From positions 42,834 to 106,833 of the forward strand of contig NZ_JAXCJK010000004.1 in assembly GCF_035181385.1 (NCBI RefSeq): DNA of 64,000 bases. The letters are read 5' to 3'. The translations under genes and the position numbers were made by a program. This document shows, piece by piece, positions 8,237-17,491 of this stretch. The notes below the pieces were generated by a model. It made no database searches. It saw only the letters and a list, made by a program, of their open reading frames with translations, and was not told where the DNA came from. The stretch comes from Moraxella sp035181385. Its GTDB lineage: Bacteria; Pseudomonadota; Gammaproteobacteria; Pseudomonadales; Moraxellaceae. Numbering within the stretch: the stretch's first letter is position 1; the number at the start of each line of letters is the position of its first letter.

Positions 8237-10621
8237 TCACAAACCTGCTTGTTTTAACAATGCACCAAAACTACCCAGCTTGTCTGATTTCACCTTAGCA
8301 GATTTTGAATGGGCCTCTTTTTTTGGTTTGTTACTTGAATTTTTATCAAATGCCTGCTTTGATCTGCGTTCAAAATGATGCTCGCCTTTGGCTTGCTCAG
8401 GCTTTTTGCCCGCCCCGTTCGCATCTGTATTTTCTGATTTTTCAGATTTCATGCTAAAGCCGATGCGACCACGAGCCTCATCTACCGAAATCACACGAAC
8501 ACTGACAATATCTTGGGGTTTGACGATGCTTGCAGGGTTGTCCACAAAGTCATCGGACAACTCAGAAATATGCACCAAACCATCTTGATGCACACCAATA
8601 TCAACAAAACAACCAAAAGCAGTTACATTTGTTACCACGCCTTCTAACACCATGCCAACCGCCAAATCTTTGATAGAATTGACATCATCACGAAATTTAG
8701 CAGTTTTAAACTCACCACGAGGGTCGTGGGCAGGCTTGGCCAGTTCATTAAGTACTGTAGCAAGCTGGCTAAAATTATCACTGCTGTCATTGAGCGATTT
8801 GGCAACACTTTCATTACCTAAAACATCTGATAGCGATTTATCCGCCTGACGCAAAATCTCGTATACCAGGCCATAGCTCTCAGGGTGCACGCCTGTGGCA
8901 TCCAAAGGCTCTGTGCCATCTTTGATACGCAAAAATCCTGCTGCTTGTTCAAAAGTTTTTACACCCAGTCTTGGCACCGCCTTTAACTCATCACGGTTTT
9001 TAAAAGCACCATTAACACGGCGATAATCGACGATTTGTTGTGCGACATTTTTATTTAGGCCCGCAATGTGTGCAAGAATGGCAGGGCTTGCTGTATTAAC
9101 ATCAACCCCCACCGCATTCACACAGTCCTCAGTAACCTTATCAAGACTTGATTCAAGCTCGGTTTGATTAACATCATGTTGATACTGACCTACACCGATG
9201 GCTTTTGGCTCAACCTTCACAAGCTCAGACAAGGGGTCTTGTAGACGGCGAGCGATTGACACCGCGCCACGCACCGACACATCAAGATTGGGCAACTCAT
9301 TACTTGCGATTTCACTTGCCGAATATACAGATGCACCAGCCTCAGAAATGACAAGAGCCTTGGCGGATAATTTTTCATCATCAATAATTGATTTTATCAG
9401 AGCCTCACTCTCGCGACTGGCCGTACCATTACCGATAGCAACCAATACCACGCCATATGTTTGTATCAAGTCAGCAATCACCTTGCGTGCTGCATCAACT
9501 TTATTATAAGGCTCAAATGGATAGACCGTTTCAGTTGCCAACACATCGCCTGTAGCATCGATGACGGCCATTTTTACCCCATGGCGTATGCCAGGATCTA
9601 CACCCAAAATGACCTTGCGACCAGCAGGGGCCGCCATCAGTAGGTGTTTTAAGTTTTCGGCAAATACCCCAATGGCATCGGTCTCGGCTGCCACACGACG
9701 CTCGGTTAATAAACGGTGCTCGATTTGACTACGCCACTTGGCGTGCCATAGTTTATCTGCTGTATCTGCTAAAAATGCACCATTAGCGGCATTATCATCA
9801 ACATTAAAATGAGATTTGATTTTTTGGACAAACGGCTCATCTTCACCATCAACATGAAGCACCAATACATTTTGCTGACGACCACGCAACATGGCAAGCA
9901 GGCGATGATTTGACAGTTTGGCAAACGACTCAGTATGTTCAAAATAATCCTTAAACTTCTCACCTGCCTCTCGTTTTTCTTCACCCACCAATTCTGAACG
10001 AATGCTGGCGGTCTTATTAAAGCCCAATCGCACTTCGTCCAATAAGTCTAATGACTGCGCCCAATTGTCCAAAATAATTGCCTGCACCCCTGCCAACTGC
10101 TTATCAAAATCTTTAAAGTCAGCTTCAAAAGTTTCACCCATTTCGTCGGTCAAAGTATCAGGACAGACAAAGCCACAAAGTGCATCAGCAGGGTCAGCTC
10201 CTGCTAAAATTGCATCAGCAATCGGTTCAAGACCAGCAAGTTTAGCACGAGCAGCGACAGAACGGCGACGCGGACGATATGGCTGATAAATCTCTTCAAG
10301 CTCAAGTTTGGTGGCAGCCGCCTCAATGCGTGAGATCAGCTCTGCCGTCAAGACATTTTGAGCAGCCATCAATTCCATGATTTTTAGGCGTCTTGCCGCC
10401 AAATCCCTCTCAGAACTCAGCCCTTTTTCAAGACCACGCAAAACAGCGTCATCTAGACCACCTGTCTGCTCTTTACGATAACGCGCAATGAATGGCACGC
10501 TCGCTCCTTCATCAAATAAGTTGGCAAACGCCAATACTTGATTAGTTTTCACGCCGTGTTCTTTGGCAAGTTTTTCATAGATGGCATCATGATTGATGGC
10601 AGGTTGAACGGTGTCTGTCAT
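8237..10621 (-). CDS. tex: Tex-family RNA-binding transcription accessory protein
   Basis: Tex/YhgF protein (794 aa), a cytoplasmic nucleic-acid-binding factor linked to transcription and RNA metabolism. The order is typical: N-terminal helical domain with SVPFIARYRKEQTGGLD (about 41-57), YqgF-like RNase H fold beginning GVDPGIRHGVKMAVID, helix-hairpin-helix repeats (VNTASPAILAHIAGLNKNVA), and a C-terminal S1 domain (VLEGVVTNVTAFGCFVDIG...DGLVHISEL). A lysine/serine-rich tail of about 60 residues follows the S1 domain. The ATG at 10621 fits the family N-terminus; a longer in-frame start at 10669 would add 16 unsupported residues. Confidence 0.94.
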   Translation of the reverse strand: MTDTVQPAINHDAIYEKLAKEHGVKTNQVLAFANLFDEGASVPFIARYRKEQTGGLDDAVLRGLEKGLSSERDLAARRLKIMELMAAQNVLTAELISRIEAAATKLELEEIYQPYRPRRRSVAARAKLAGLEPIADAILAGADPADALCGFVCPDTLTDEMGETFEADFKDFDKQLAGVQAIILDNWAQSLDLLDEVRLGFNKTASIRSELVGEEKREAGEKFKDYFEHTESFAKLSNHRLLAMLRGRQQNVLVLHVDGEDEPFVQKIKSHFNVDDNAANGAFLADTADKLWHAKWRSQIEHRLLTERRVAAETDAIGVFAENLKHLLMAAPAGRKVILGVDPGIRHGVKMAVIDATGDVLATETVYPFEPYNKVDAARKVIADLIQTYGVVLVAIGNGTASRESEALIKSIIDDEKLSAKALVISEAGASVYSASEIASNELPNLDVSVRGAVSIARRLQDPLSELVKVEPKAIGVGQYQHDVNQTELESSLDKVTEDCVNAVGVDVNTASPAILAHIAGLNKNVAQQIVDYRRVNGAFKNRDELKAVPRLGVKTFEQAAGFLRIKDGTEPLDATGVHPESYGLVYEILRQADKSLSDVLGNESVAKSLNDSSDNFSQLATVLNELAKPAHDPRGEFKTAKFRDDVNSIKDLAVGMVLEGVVTNVTAFGCFVDIGVHQDGLVHISELSDDFVDNPASIVKPQDIVSVRVISVDEARGRIGFSMKSEKSENTDANGAGKKPEQAKGEHHFERRSKQAFDKNSSNKPKKEAHSKSAKVKSDKLGSFGALLKQAGL

Positions 10622-10869
10622 GGTTTTTTCTATTTTAAAGTTAAAGATGAAATTAAAAACAGTGAGCATTTTACCACAGTCGTTTCATCTTAAAAACCGT
10701 AAATTCACCCAAAACCACGATTTAGGTTAAAAGATTTGGGTTAAAAATTGTTATCGTTGGTAAATTTTACTTTATTCATCATGTAGGCATGATATGATAA
10801 TAAAAAATTGCCAAAAAACTTGCCAAAAAGTTGTTACATTTTTTTGTGCAATGTTGTACACTAAACATC

Positions 10870-10875
10870 TATAAT
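10870..10875 (+). promoter_or_regulatory. -10 element for the OmpR-type regulator gene
   Basis: TATAAT lies 39 bp upstream of the start codon. The -35 region is weak (TGCAAT with a 17-bp spacer). The translation signal AAGGA follows, six bases before the ATG. Confidence 0.5.
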
Positions 10876-10913
10876 ATCTGACATCAACCAGTGGACAAAC
10901 CTAAGGATAAGAC

Positions 10914-11648
10914 ATGACAGAATTGAACGAAAATATTGCTCATCGCATTTTGGTGGTTGATGATGATGTGCGTCTGCGAACACTACTACAACGCTTTTTA
11001 GAAGATGATGGTTTTGTGGTGCGTGTGGCACACGATGGCAAGCAAATGGATAAACTGATCGCTCGTGAGGCTTTCTCGCTCATCGTGCTTGACCTTATGT
11101 TGCCCGATGAAGACGGCATCAGTATATGCAAGCGTTTGCGTGCCGAGAATTCAGGCATACCCATCATCATGCTCACCGCCAAAGGAAGTGATGCCGATCG
11201 CATTGCAGGGCTAGAAGCAGGGGCAGATGATTATCTGCCAAAGCCATTCAACCCAAAAGAGCTACTGGCTCGCATCAAAGCTGTTCTACGCCGTCAAAAT
11301 CGTGAGTTGCCTGGTGCACCAAGCCAACAAATGGAAGTGGTAGAATTTGGTTCTTGGACGCTGGATTTATCCACACGCACGCTCAAACGAGAAGGCAATG
11401 TTGTTACCCTGACCACAGGAGAATTCAGCGTTTTAAAAGCCCTAGTACAACACCCAAGAGAGCCTTTGACTCGTGATAAACTCATGAATTTGGCTCGTGG
11501 TCGTGAATGGGGAGCAATGGAGCGTTCTATTGATGTGCAAGTCTCTCGCCTACGCCGCCTAATTGAAGATAACCCTTCGCAAGCTCGCTATATCCAGACC
11601 GTGTGGGGTGTGGGCTATGTATTCGTGCCAGATGGTGCAGAAGGCTAA
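10914..11648 (+). CDS. ompR: OmpR-family response regulator
   Basis: DNA-binding response regulator (244 aa). The receiver domain (about 11-125) has the acidic pocket VVDDDVR, the phospho-acceptor aspartate near residue 60 in IVLDLMLPDEDG, and the conserved lysine in DYLPKPFNPKE. The C-terminal winged helix (about 140-240) contains LTTGEFSVLKALVQHPREPLTRDKL and ends ARYIQTVWGVGYVFVPDG. The sequence is OmpR-like, but no histidine kinase gene follows: a strong terminator and then the convergent lptG come next, so its partner kinase, if any, is outside the window. Confidence 0.9.
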   Translation: MTELNENIAHRILVVDDDVRLRTLLQRFLEDDGFVVRVAHDGKQMDKLIAREAFSLIVLDLMLPDEDGISICKRLRAENSGIPIIMLTAKGSDADRIAGLEAGADDYLPKPFNPKELLARIKAVLRRQNRELPGAPSQQMEVVEFGSWTLDLSTRTLKREGNVVTLTTGEFSVLKALVQHPREPLTRDKLMNLARGREWGAMERSIDVQVSRLRRLIEDNPSQARYIQTVWGVGYVFVPDGAEG

Positions 11649-11671
11649 GCTGATTTAAGCTAAACTGATTT

Positions 11672-11700
11672 AAAAAGCAGGTTACCACCTGCTTTTTTTT
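11672..11700 (+). terminator. Terminator after the response regulator gene
   Basis: An 11-bp stem AAAAAGCAGGT / ACCTGCTTTTT with loop TACC (11672-11697) continues into T residues to 11700. Arms are A- and T-rich on both sides, so it can also end the convergent lptFG transcript. Confidence 0.9.
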
Positions 11701-11719
11701 GCTGTATTTTGTTGGCTTA

Positions 11720-12826
11720 TTACTGGCGTTTATTCAGTAGATATATCCCTGCTGCCGCACTGATGATGATGGGTAACAATGTCATAGCCAAGGGAGGCAG
11801 ATTGACTGCCAAAGCAATAAAACCTGTCAAATCAGTCAGATAGCTAAACAACAGCCCTGTCAATAATGCCAGCACAATCCGAAGTCCAAGCCCTTGCGAC
11901 CGTAGTGAACCAAAAACAAATGACGATGCCACCAACACCAAGGATAATATCGCAAATGGCAAGAGTAGCTTTTGCCAAAATTTTAGCTCATGCCGAGCAG
12001 ACGACACCCCTTGGTGATTCATCAGCTGTTTGTGTGCGTACAAGTCGGTCAATGACATATCATCAGGGTCTTGTGTGAGCAAATGAACATCTGTCGGTGC
12101 AATGGGTAGCGTGAGCAGTTTGCTATCCTCATGGCTATGCTGTACCCCATGTGTGCCGATATCAATCGCCTCAACATCATTCAATTGCCAAGTGTAACGA
12201 CCATCTAAATAAGGCGAATGAACAGCCATCTTATCATAATTACCAGACTCTGCACGCAAGGCATGGATCAAATTGCTGTTACCATCAAGCGTATATCGCT
12301 TGGTCTTGCCCAATCTACCCTCGCTGTCAGCATAACTGATATAAACAATATCCTGCCCCAACTCATGCTCACTGACCGACCAATAACCATCTACCGATAT
12401 CAGGTGGCTCATGGGTGTATCATGTCTGATGGCGGTAGCTTTTTGATTGGCAGTGGGCAGGACAAACTGATTCACCGCAAGAGAAATCACCACAAATAGA
12501 CTAGCAGGAATCATTGCCCAGCTGATGATGCGATACTTACTCACACCAGATGCCTGCATACTCACCAGCTCACTATTGCCCGCAAGCAGTCCTAGCCCAA
12601 TCACCGAGCCAAGTAGTATCCCTGTTGGGATAAATTGCACCAAAAAATACGGAGAGCGATATAAAATCAAAGTAAGTGCATCTTGGACAGTATAAACATC
12701 GCTCAACTTCTCTAGCTCGCTCAAATAGGCAAAGATCATTTGAAGCAGCCATAAGCCCACCACCGCAACCATCATCGCAAACAAAACGGCACGAATCACA
12801 TAGCGTGCCAAAAGATACGATCTCAT
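11720..12826 (-). CDS. lptG: LPS/LOS export permease LptG
   Basis: Inner-membrane permease of the LptB2FG transporter, which extracts lipooligosaccharide for transport to the outer membrane. At 368 aa it has the YjgP/YjgQ layout: two or three N-terminal membrane helices (LLARYVIRAVLFAMMVAVVGLWLLQ), the GNSELVSMQASGVSKYRI coupling segment (about 95-112), a periplasmic beta-jellyroll, and C-terminal helices ending IYLLNKRQ. It overlaps lptF by ATGA (12823-12826), indicating translational coupling. Confidence 0.93.
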   Translation of the reverse strand: MRSYLLARYVIRAVLFAMMVAVVGLWLLQMIFAYLSELEKLSDVYTVQDALTLILYRSPYFLVQFIPTGILLGSVIGLGLLAGNSELVSMQASGVSKYRIISWAMIPASLFVVISLAVNQFVLPTANQKATAIRHDTPMSHLISVDGYWSVSEHELGQDIVYISYADSEGRLGKTKRYTLDGNSNLIHALRAESGNYDKMAVHSPYLDGRYTWQLNDVEAIDIGTHGVQHSHEDSKLLTLPIAPTDVHLLTQDPDDMSLTDLYAHKQLMNHQGVSSARHELKFWQKLLLPFAILSLVLVASSFVFGSLRSQGLGLRIVLALLTGLLFSYLTDLTGFIALAVNLPPLAMTLLPIIISAAAGIYLLNKRQ

Positions 12827-14034
12827 GTACGCACGCTCCGTCCAAGACGCAATTTTACCATCATTCGTTCATGATAATTGATGTACAAAGCCACACAAAA
12901 CATTACCGTAAGCACCAAAGGATAAGCCCAGTTGCCCAGCTTACCTTTGGCGACACTTTCTTTTAAGGAAATCAAAATCAGCACATTAACCACAAAAATC
13001 AAGATCGCAGGAATGAGTTTAAGCCATCTGCCCTGCCGTGGGCTTGCCTGTGCCAAGGGCGGTGCAATCATGACAGCAATCAAAATCAACCAAGGCAAAC
13101 CAAACCGATAACCCAGCTCAGCATGAATTTCGCTACGGCTTGGGCTAAAAGTGGTTTTGTTCAGATGATCAAGCAAGTCTGTCGTTGCCCAACCTTCAAT
13201 TTTCATCGGTTTTAGCTCATCAGTTTTGCCTACTGCCAAGCTGATGCGATATTTTTCAAAACCTATTTGGCTGTATTTTTTGCTGGCAGCATCAATTTCA
13301 TAGCGTCTGCCTTGATGTAAATCCAATCTCAATACACCATCATCGCTCTCCACCTGTGTGGCAGACTTAGCATAAATGACGGTGTCTTTTTCTTGGGCAG
13401 GCTGACTTGGGGCGTTTTGAGCAAGTGATTCAACCTTTTGGTCAATAATTGTGCCTTGCTTGGCAATGTCGTTTAAAGACGACTTATTGGCTTGTTTGTT
13501 TGGCATCCAAATCACAATGACATCTTTTAAATATTCTCGGTTTTGTCCAATTTCACCGACATATAAATGATAATCGCCACTACTAACAAATTTTTTTGGT
13601 GTTATAAAATCAAAGATCTCCAGCACCGATTGCTCTTGCCAGACATTCGTTGCCCTTGCCACACCCCATGGCTTGCCTACGGTTGTGATAAAAAATTGCA
13701 TCACAAAAGCAATGAGCACAAATGGCAACAGCAGCCTTGCCACCTGTCCACGGCTGATGCCAATGGCATTTAGTGCCGCCATCTCGTGGTCTGCGTACAG
13801 TCTGCCAAAGACAAGCATCAAGCCAATAAAAAACGATAATGGAAAAATCAGTTCCAAAAAATATGGCAAGTTATAGCTGATGAGAGTCAGCAGAACGCTC
13901 ATGTCCAACCCACCCTCTGCCACCATGCCAAAATAGCGAATTAAGCGACCACCGAGCAATATCACTACCAAAAACCCCAGCACTAAAACGGTGGTCATGG
14001 CGACTTCTCGAATCACATAACGGCGTAGAATCAC
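12823..14034 (-). CDS. lptF: LPS/LOS export permease LptF
   Basis: Partner permease of LptG (about 403 aa), with the same layout: helices at the N-terminus, the segment ADHEMAALNAIGISRGQVARLLLP that contacts the LptB ATPase, a periplasmic domain and C-terminal helices. No ATG lies near the expected N-terminus. The GTG at 14034 gives the start ILRRYVIREV, with GGA seven bases upstream; TTG codons at 14046 and 14064 are alternatives. The gene is divergent from pepA, the same arrangement as in E. coli. Confidence 0.9.
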   Translation of the reverse strand: MILRRYVIREVAMTTVLVLGFLVVILLGGRLIRYFGMVAEGGLDMSVLLTLISYNLPYFLELIFPLSFFIGLMLVFGRLYADHEMAALNAIGISRGQVARLLLPFVLIAFVMQFFITTVGKPWGVARATNVWQEQSVLEIFDFITPKKFVSSGDYHLYVGEIGQNREYLKDVIVIWMPNKQANKSSLNDIAKQGTIIDQKVESLAQNAPSQPAQEKDTVIYAKSATQVESDDGVLRLDLHQGRRYEIDAASKKYSQIGFEKYRISLAVGKTDELKPMKIEGWATTDLLDHLNKTTFSPSRSEIHAELGYRFGLPWLILIAVMIAPPLAQASPRQGRWLKLIPAILIFVVNVLILISLKESVAKGKLGNWAYPLVLTVMFCVALYINYHERMMVKLRLGRSVRT

Positions 14035-14301
14035 GGATTTATCCAAGTAAATTAAGCAAAGCAATTGGTCATTATATCAAAATTTCGTTGCAAAAATCTT
14101 GAAAAATTTTTTACAGGCGGTATGTCAATCGACAGTTTCTTACACCAAACCCACTCATCAAATCAATACAGCAAATCATGTTTTGACATCACTTTTTATT
14201 AAGCCCCTTACACAAAGCATGGCAAATGTGTTAAACTAACTGTGCATTTTTACAAATCTCAATCACTAAAAATCATCTTATAAACACATTAAGGAATCAT
14301 C

Positions 14302-15798
14302 ATGTCAATTACCCTTTCTACCCATTCAACATTCACTTTAAAAAAACCAACCAAATCCAATCCTTTGCCACAGCTTGTATTCTTTGCTGACGACGAAGGC
14401 AACATCTTGGGCAATACTGACAACGACCACGCCAAGCGTGCCGAGCAGTTAGTCGCTAAATCAAACTTTGCAGGCGGGCTGTGTGACTTGGTCGGCGACC
14501 ATGCACTAGATGGTAATGGTGTTGGTATTACGGTGGTGGGTGTTGGCAAATCAGATAAACTGGCAAGCAATATCCAAAAGCTGGGTGCAGCCACCTACAA
14601 AGCCATCAAAAACCACAAATCGGCCGTGATTATGTGGGGCAATGTCATTTGCCAAAAACATTTTTCTCAATTTGCCCTTGCACTGCTCAATGCAAGCTAT
14701 CGTTTTGATCGTCATTTCTCCAAAAAAGCCGATGCAGACAAGTTGGAGACAGTCAGTCTCATCAACAACAAAGACAGCGAAGCTGAATACCAAGCAGCTC
14801 TTAGTCTGACCAAAGCAACCTTTGAAGGTCAAAGTTTTGCCCGAGATTTGGCAAATGAAGCACCCAATATACTCAATCCAAGCACGCTTGCCAAAGAAGC
14901 CAAAAAACTTGCCAAAAAATACAGTGATAAAGTTGAGGTTACCGTTTTAGGAGAAAAAGAAATCACCAAACTGGGCATGGGCTGTTTCATGTCGGTATCA
15001 AAAGGCTCGGACGAAGAAGGCAAACTCATTGTCATTGAATACTTTGGCAAAACCAAAAAGAACAAAAAAGCCAAACTAAACAACCCAATCGCTCTTGTGG
15101 GCAAAGGCATCACCTTTGACACAGGCGGTATCTCACTAAAACCTGCTGCAGGCATGGATGAGATGAAATTTGACATGGGTGGTGCAGCTGCCATGCTTGG
15201 TACAACCAAGGCGGTCTGTGAAGCAAATATGCAGATTGACCTAGTTACCATCATCGCTGCCGCCGAGAATATGCCATCTGGCAAAGCCACTCGCCCCGGT
15301 GATATCGTTACCGCAATGGACGGCACCAGTGTTGAGATTTTAAATACCGATGCAGAAGGTCGTTTGGTGCTATGCGATGCTTTGTGTTATGTTCAGGATA
15401 ATTATGAGCCACGCACCATCATTGATGCAGCAACCTTAACAGGAGCCTGTGTGGTGGCACTAGGTGCTCATCGCTCAGCAATTTATTGCAACGACGAGGA
15501 CACTTTGTCTGCATTAGAAGAAGCCAGCGAGTTTACCAATGATTTAATCTGGCATATGCCACTGGGAGATGAATACAAGGCCCAGCTAAAATCCAGCATC
15601 GCTGACTTACAAAATATTGGCGGTCCAAAAGGTGGTTCTATCACGGCGGCTTGTTTTTTAGAGCATTTCATCAAAGACAACCAAGCATGGGCACACTTGG
15701 ACATTGCGGGCACAGCTTGGGTTAGTGGTGAAAACAAAGGTGCTACTGGTCGCCCAGTGCCAACATTAGTACAGTTTTTAAAATCACAAGAAAAATAA
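14302..15798 (+). CDS. pepA: Leucyl aminopeptidase (M17)
   Basis: Cytosolic two-metal aminopeptidase (498 aa) that releases N-terminal residues from peptides; in some bacteria the family also binds DNA. The metal/catalytic core is intact: VGKGITFDTGGISLKP, EMKFDMGGAA and the M17 signature NTDAEGRLVL. The N-terminal domain is variable, as is usual. AAGGAATCATC precedes the ATG. A strong terminator follows. Confidence 0.95.
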   Translation: MSITLSTHSTFTLKKPTKSNPLPQLVFFADDEGNILGNTDNDHAKRAEQLVAKSNFAGGLCDLVGDHALDGNGVGITVVGVGKSDKLASNIQKLGAATYKAIKNHKSAVIMWGNVICQKHFSQFALALLNASYRFDRHFSKKADADKLETVSLINNKDSEAEYQAALSLTKATFEGQSFARDLANEAPNILNPSTLAKEAKKLAKKYSDKVEVTVLGEKEITKLGMGCFMSVSKGSDEEGKLIVIEYFGKTKKNKKAKLNNPIALVGKGITFDTGGISLKPAAGMDEMKFDMGGAAAMLGTTKAVCEANMQIDLVTIIAAAENMPSGKATRPGDIVTAMDGTSVEILNTDAEGRLVLCDALCYVQDNYEPRTIIDAATLTGACVVALGAHRSAIYCNDEDTLSALEEASEFTNDLIWHMPLGDEYKAQLKSSIADLQNIGGPKGGSITAACFLEHFIKDNQAWAHLDIAGTAWVSGENKGATGRPVPTLVQFLKSQEK

Positions 15799-15814
15799 TT
15801 TACGCCAAAAAAAA

Positions 15815-15847
15815 TAAAACGCTCAAAATTGAGCGTTTTATTTTTTT
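15815..15847 (+). terminator. Terminator after pepA
   Basis: TAAAACGCTCAA / TTGAGCGTTTTA palindrome at 15815-15840 followed by seven T. It lies 16 bp after the pepA stop. Confidence 0.9.
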
Positions 15848-15969
15848 ATATAGATAAGCACAAAAAATTAGGCGGTTATTACCATACACACCAAGACACT
15901 GTTGCATGAATAACATCGCACCGCCCCATAAACAACCGCAGGCAATGGATTTACAGCCTAATCAATCAA

Positions 15970-17415
15970 CTAAAAACCCCCTGATAACTCAACAAACACA
16001 CGGCTTTTATCATAGTTATGTAATGGAATGGTGCTGTCTGTTTTTTGATACTGCCAAGTCAGCCTTGGCATGAGGCCTTTATACTTAAATTTGTCATGCC
16101 ATAGACTGATGCCTGCATTATACTCTTTGTTGATTTGAATTTTATTAAAAATGGGCATGGGTGCCAAATAGTGCCTATTAGCAATGCCGACATTGGCACT
16201 GACACCAAGATTTTTCCATTGTTTAGAAATACTGCCCGTCAAGCCAATTCGTCTGTACGAGTCATCTTTGTCTCGTGTCTTAGTATATTGATAATCCGAA
16301 CCGATACTCAGCCATGCATTGCCCAAAATCTGACTTTTAGTACTAAAACTTGGGGACAAACTGATGCTATAACCATCTAGATGCTTACGAGTTTGATATT
16401 TATTTTTGGCAAATTCAGCACTGGCAGAAAATTGGCTATCAGCACCAAGTAAAGTACTGCCTGCCAATCGCACGCCCACACTATCAGAAAAATACTTCAA
16501 CTCGGTATTTTCTTTTTTTGCTCCTGCATAGTAGGTCAATTCATGAAAAGGAACGACACTTAAGCTTCTTTTGGCATCACGAAAACTGGTGTTGAGCGAT
16601 GAACGCAAAGACACCTCATTATACTGCTTGGCATCACGATACAGCTTACCACGCACACTAACATCTGGGGAAATTGACACCCCTTCATCAAACAAAAATC
16701 TTTTGGATAGGCCAGTATTAAATGCTATGCCGTGAGCAGATATTGGGGCGTTTGCCGACCACCCACCGCCCAAATTCCGATTTTTTGGTGCATTATTAAT
16801 ATTTTTATCAATAATTAAATTACCACCAGCACGGACATCTGTTTTGGTAAAATTATCAATGGCAGTTAAATAAAGCGATAGTTGTTGTGTCAAGATTGGA
16901 TCGCTGGTGATGATGTTACGAGCTTCTTTGTATTGACGATTAGCAAATAGGCTTTGGGCCAAACGCGCTGCAAATAACCGATTATCAGGGTAGTTATTTT
17001 TAAGATCTTTATAGAGCTTGATGGCAGTTTTATGTTCTTGGTTTTGTGTTGATAGTACAGCGTTTGCCCAAACGATCATTGGATATTCTATCAAATCTTT
17101 CGGCTGTTTTTGATAAATGGGTAACAATGTCCGCACGCCATCTATATTATTATAGACCAGTGCTGATAGCATCGCTCGTGCCAAAAGCTCGGGGCTGTTT
17201 AATAATGTAGATTCATCAATATTAATCACCTGTGTGTCAGTTGGTATTGCTGGTTGTGTTGGGCTGGGCGGTGGGGCAGAGTTGGTGTCAGACAACTGCA
17301 ATCGGCGATCATCTTGGGTCTGGTCTATGATGTTGGCATGTGCTTGTACATGACACATCAGTCCAACGGACAATAACAATGGCAACGCACTGCCACACAA
17401 TTCTAATCGTTTCAT
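15970..17415 (-). CDS. Slam-type surface lipoprotein assembly modulator
   Basis: Outer-membrane protein (481 aa) that moves surface lipoproteins such as LbpB/TbpB to the cell exterior. A signal peptide (about 1-26, ending QAHA) is followed by a proline-rich linker, a TPR-like helical domain (about 75-185: AIKLYKDLKNNYPDNRLFAA, AQSLFANRQYKEARN), and a C-terminal barrel rich in alternating strands (about 190-481) ending in phenylalanine (VFVELSGGF), the DUF560/Slam layout. It lies 76 bp after lbpA on the same strand; linkage to lbpBA is the main support for its role. A short hairpin in that gap could lower its expression relative to lbpA. Confidence 0.85.
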   Translation of the reverse strand: MKRLELCGSALPLLLSVGLMCHVQAHANIIDQTQDDRRLQLSDTNSAPPPSPTQPAIPTDTQVINIDESTLLNSPELLARAMLSALVYNNIDGVRTLLPIYQKQPKDLIEYPMIVWANAVLSTQNQEHKTAIKLYKDLKNNYPDNRLFAARLAQSLFANRQYKEARNIITSDPILTQQLSLYLTAIDNFTKTDVRAGGNLIIDKNINNAPKNRNLGGGWSANAPISAHGIAFNTGLSKRFLFDEGVSISPDVSVRGKLYRDAKQYNEVSLRSSLNTSFRDAKRSLSVVPFHELTYYAGAKKENTELKYFSDSVGVRLAGSTLLGADSQFSASAEFAKNKYQTRKHLDGYSISLSPSFSTKSQILGNAWLSIGSDYQYTKTRDKDDSYRRIGLTGSISKQWKNLGVSANVGIANRHYLAPMPIFNKIQINKEYNAGISLWHDKFKYKGLMPRLTWQYQKTDSTIPLHNYDKSRVFVELSGGF

Positions 17416-17433
17416 ATAATCTCACAAAATAAG

Positions 17434-17462
17434 CATACAGGCGAACAGCGTCCACCTGTATG
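17434..17462 (-). promoter_or_regulatory. Intercistronic hairpin between lbpA and slam
   Basis: Inverted repeat CATACAGG / CCTGTATG with a 13-base loop lies in the 76-bp gap between lbpA and slam. No T-run follows, so it is more likely an mRNA stability or partial attenuation element than a full terminator. Confidence 0.45.
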
Positions 17463-17491
17463 AATTTACCACACATCACATTGGTCAAAAA

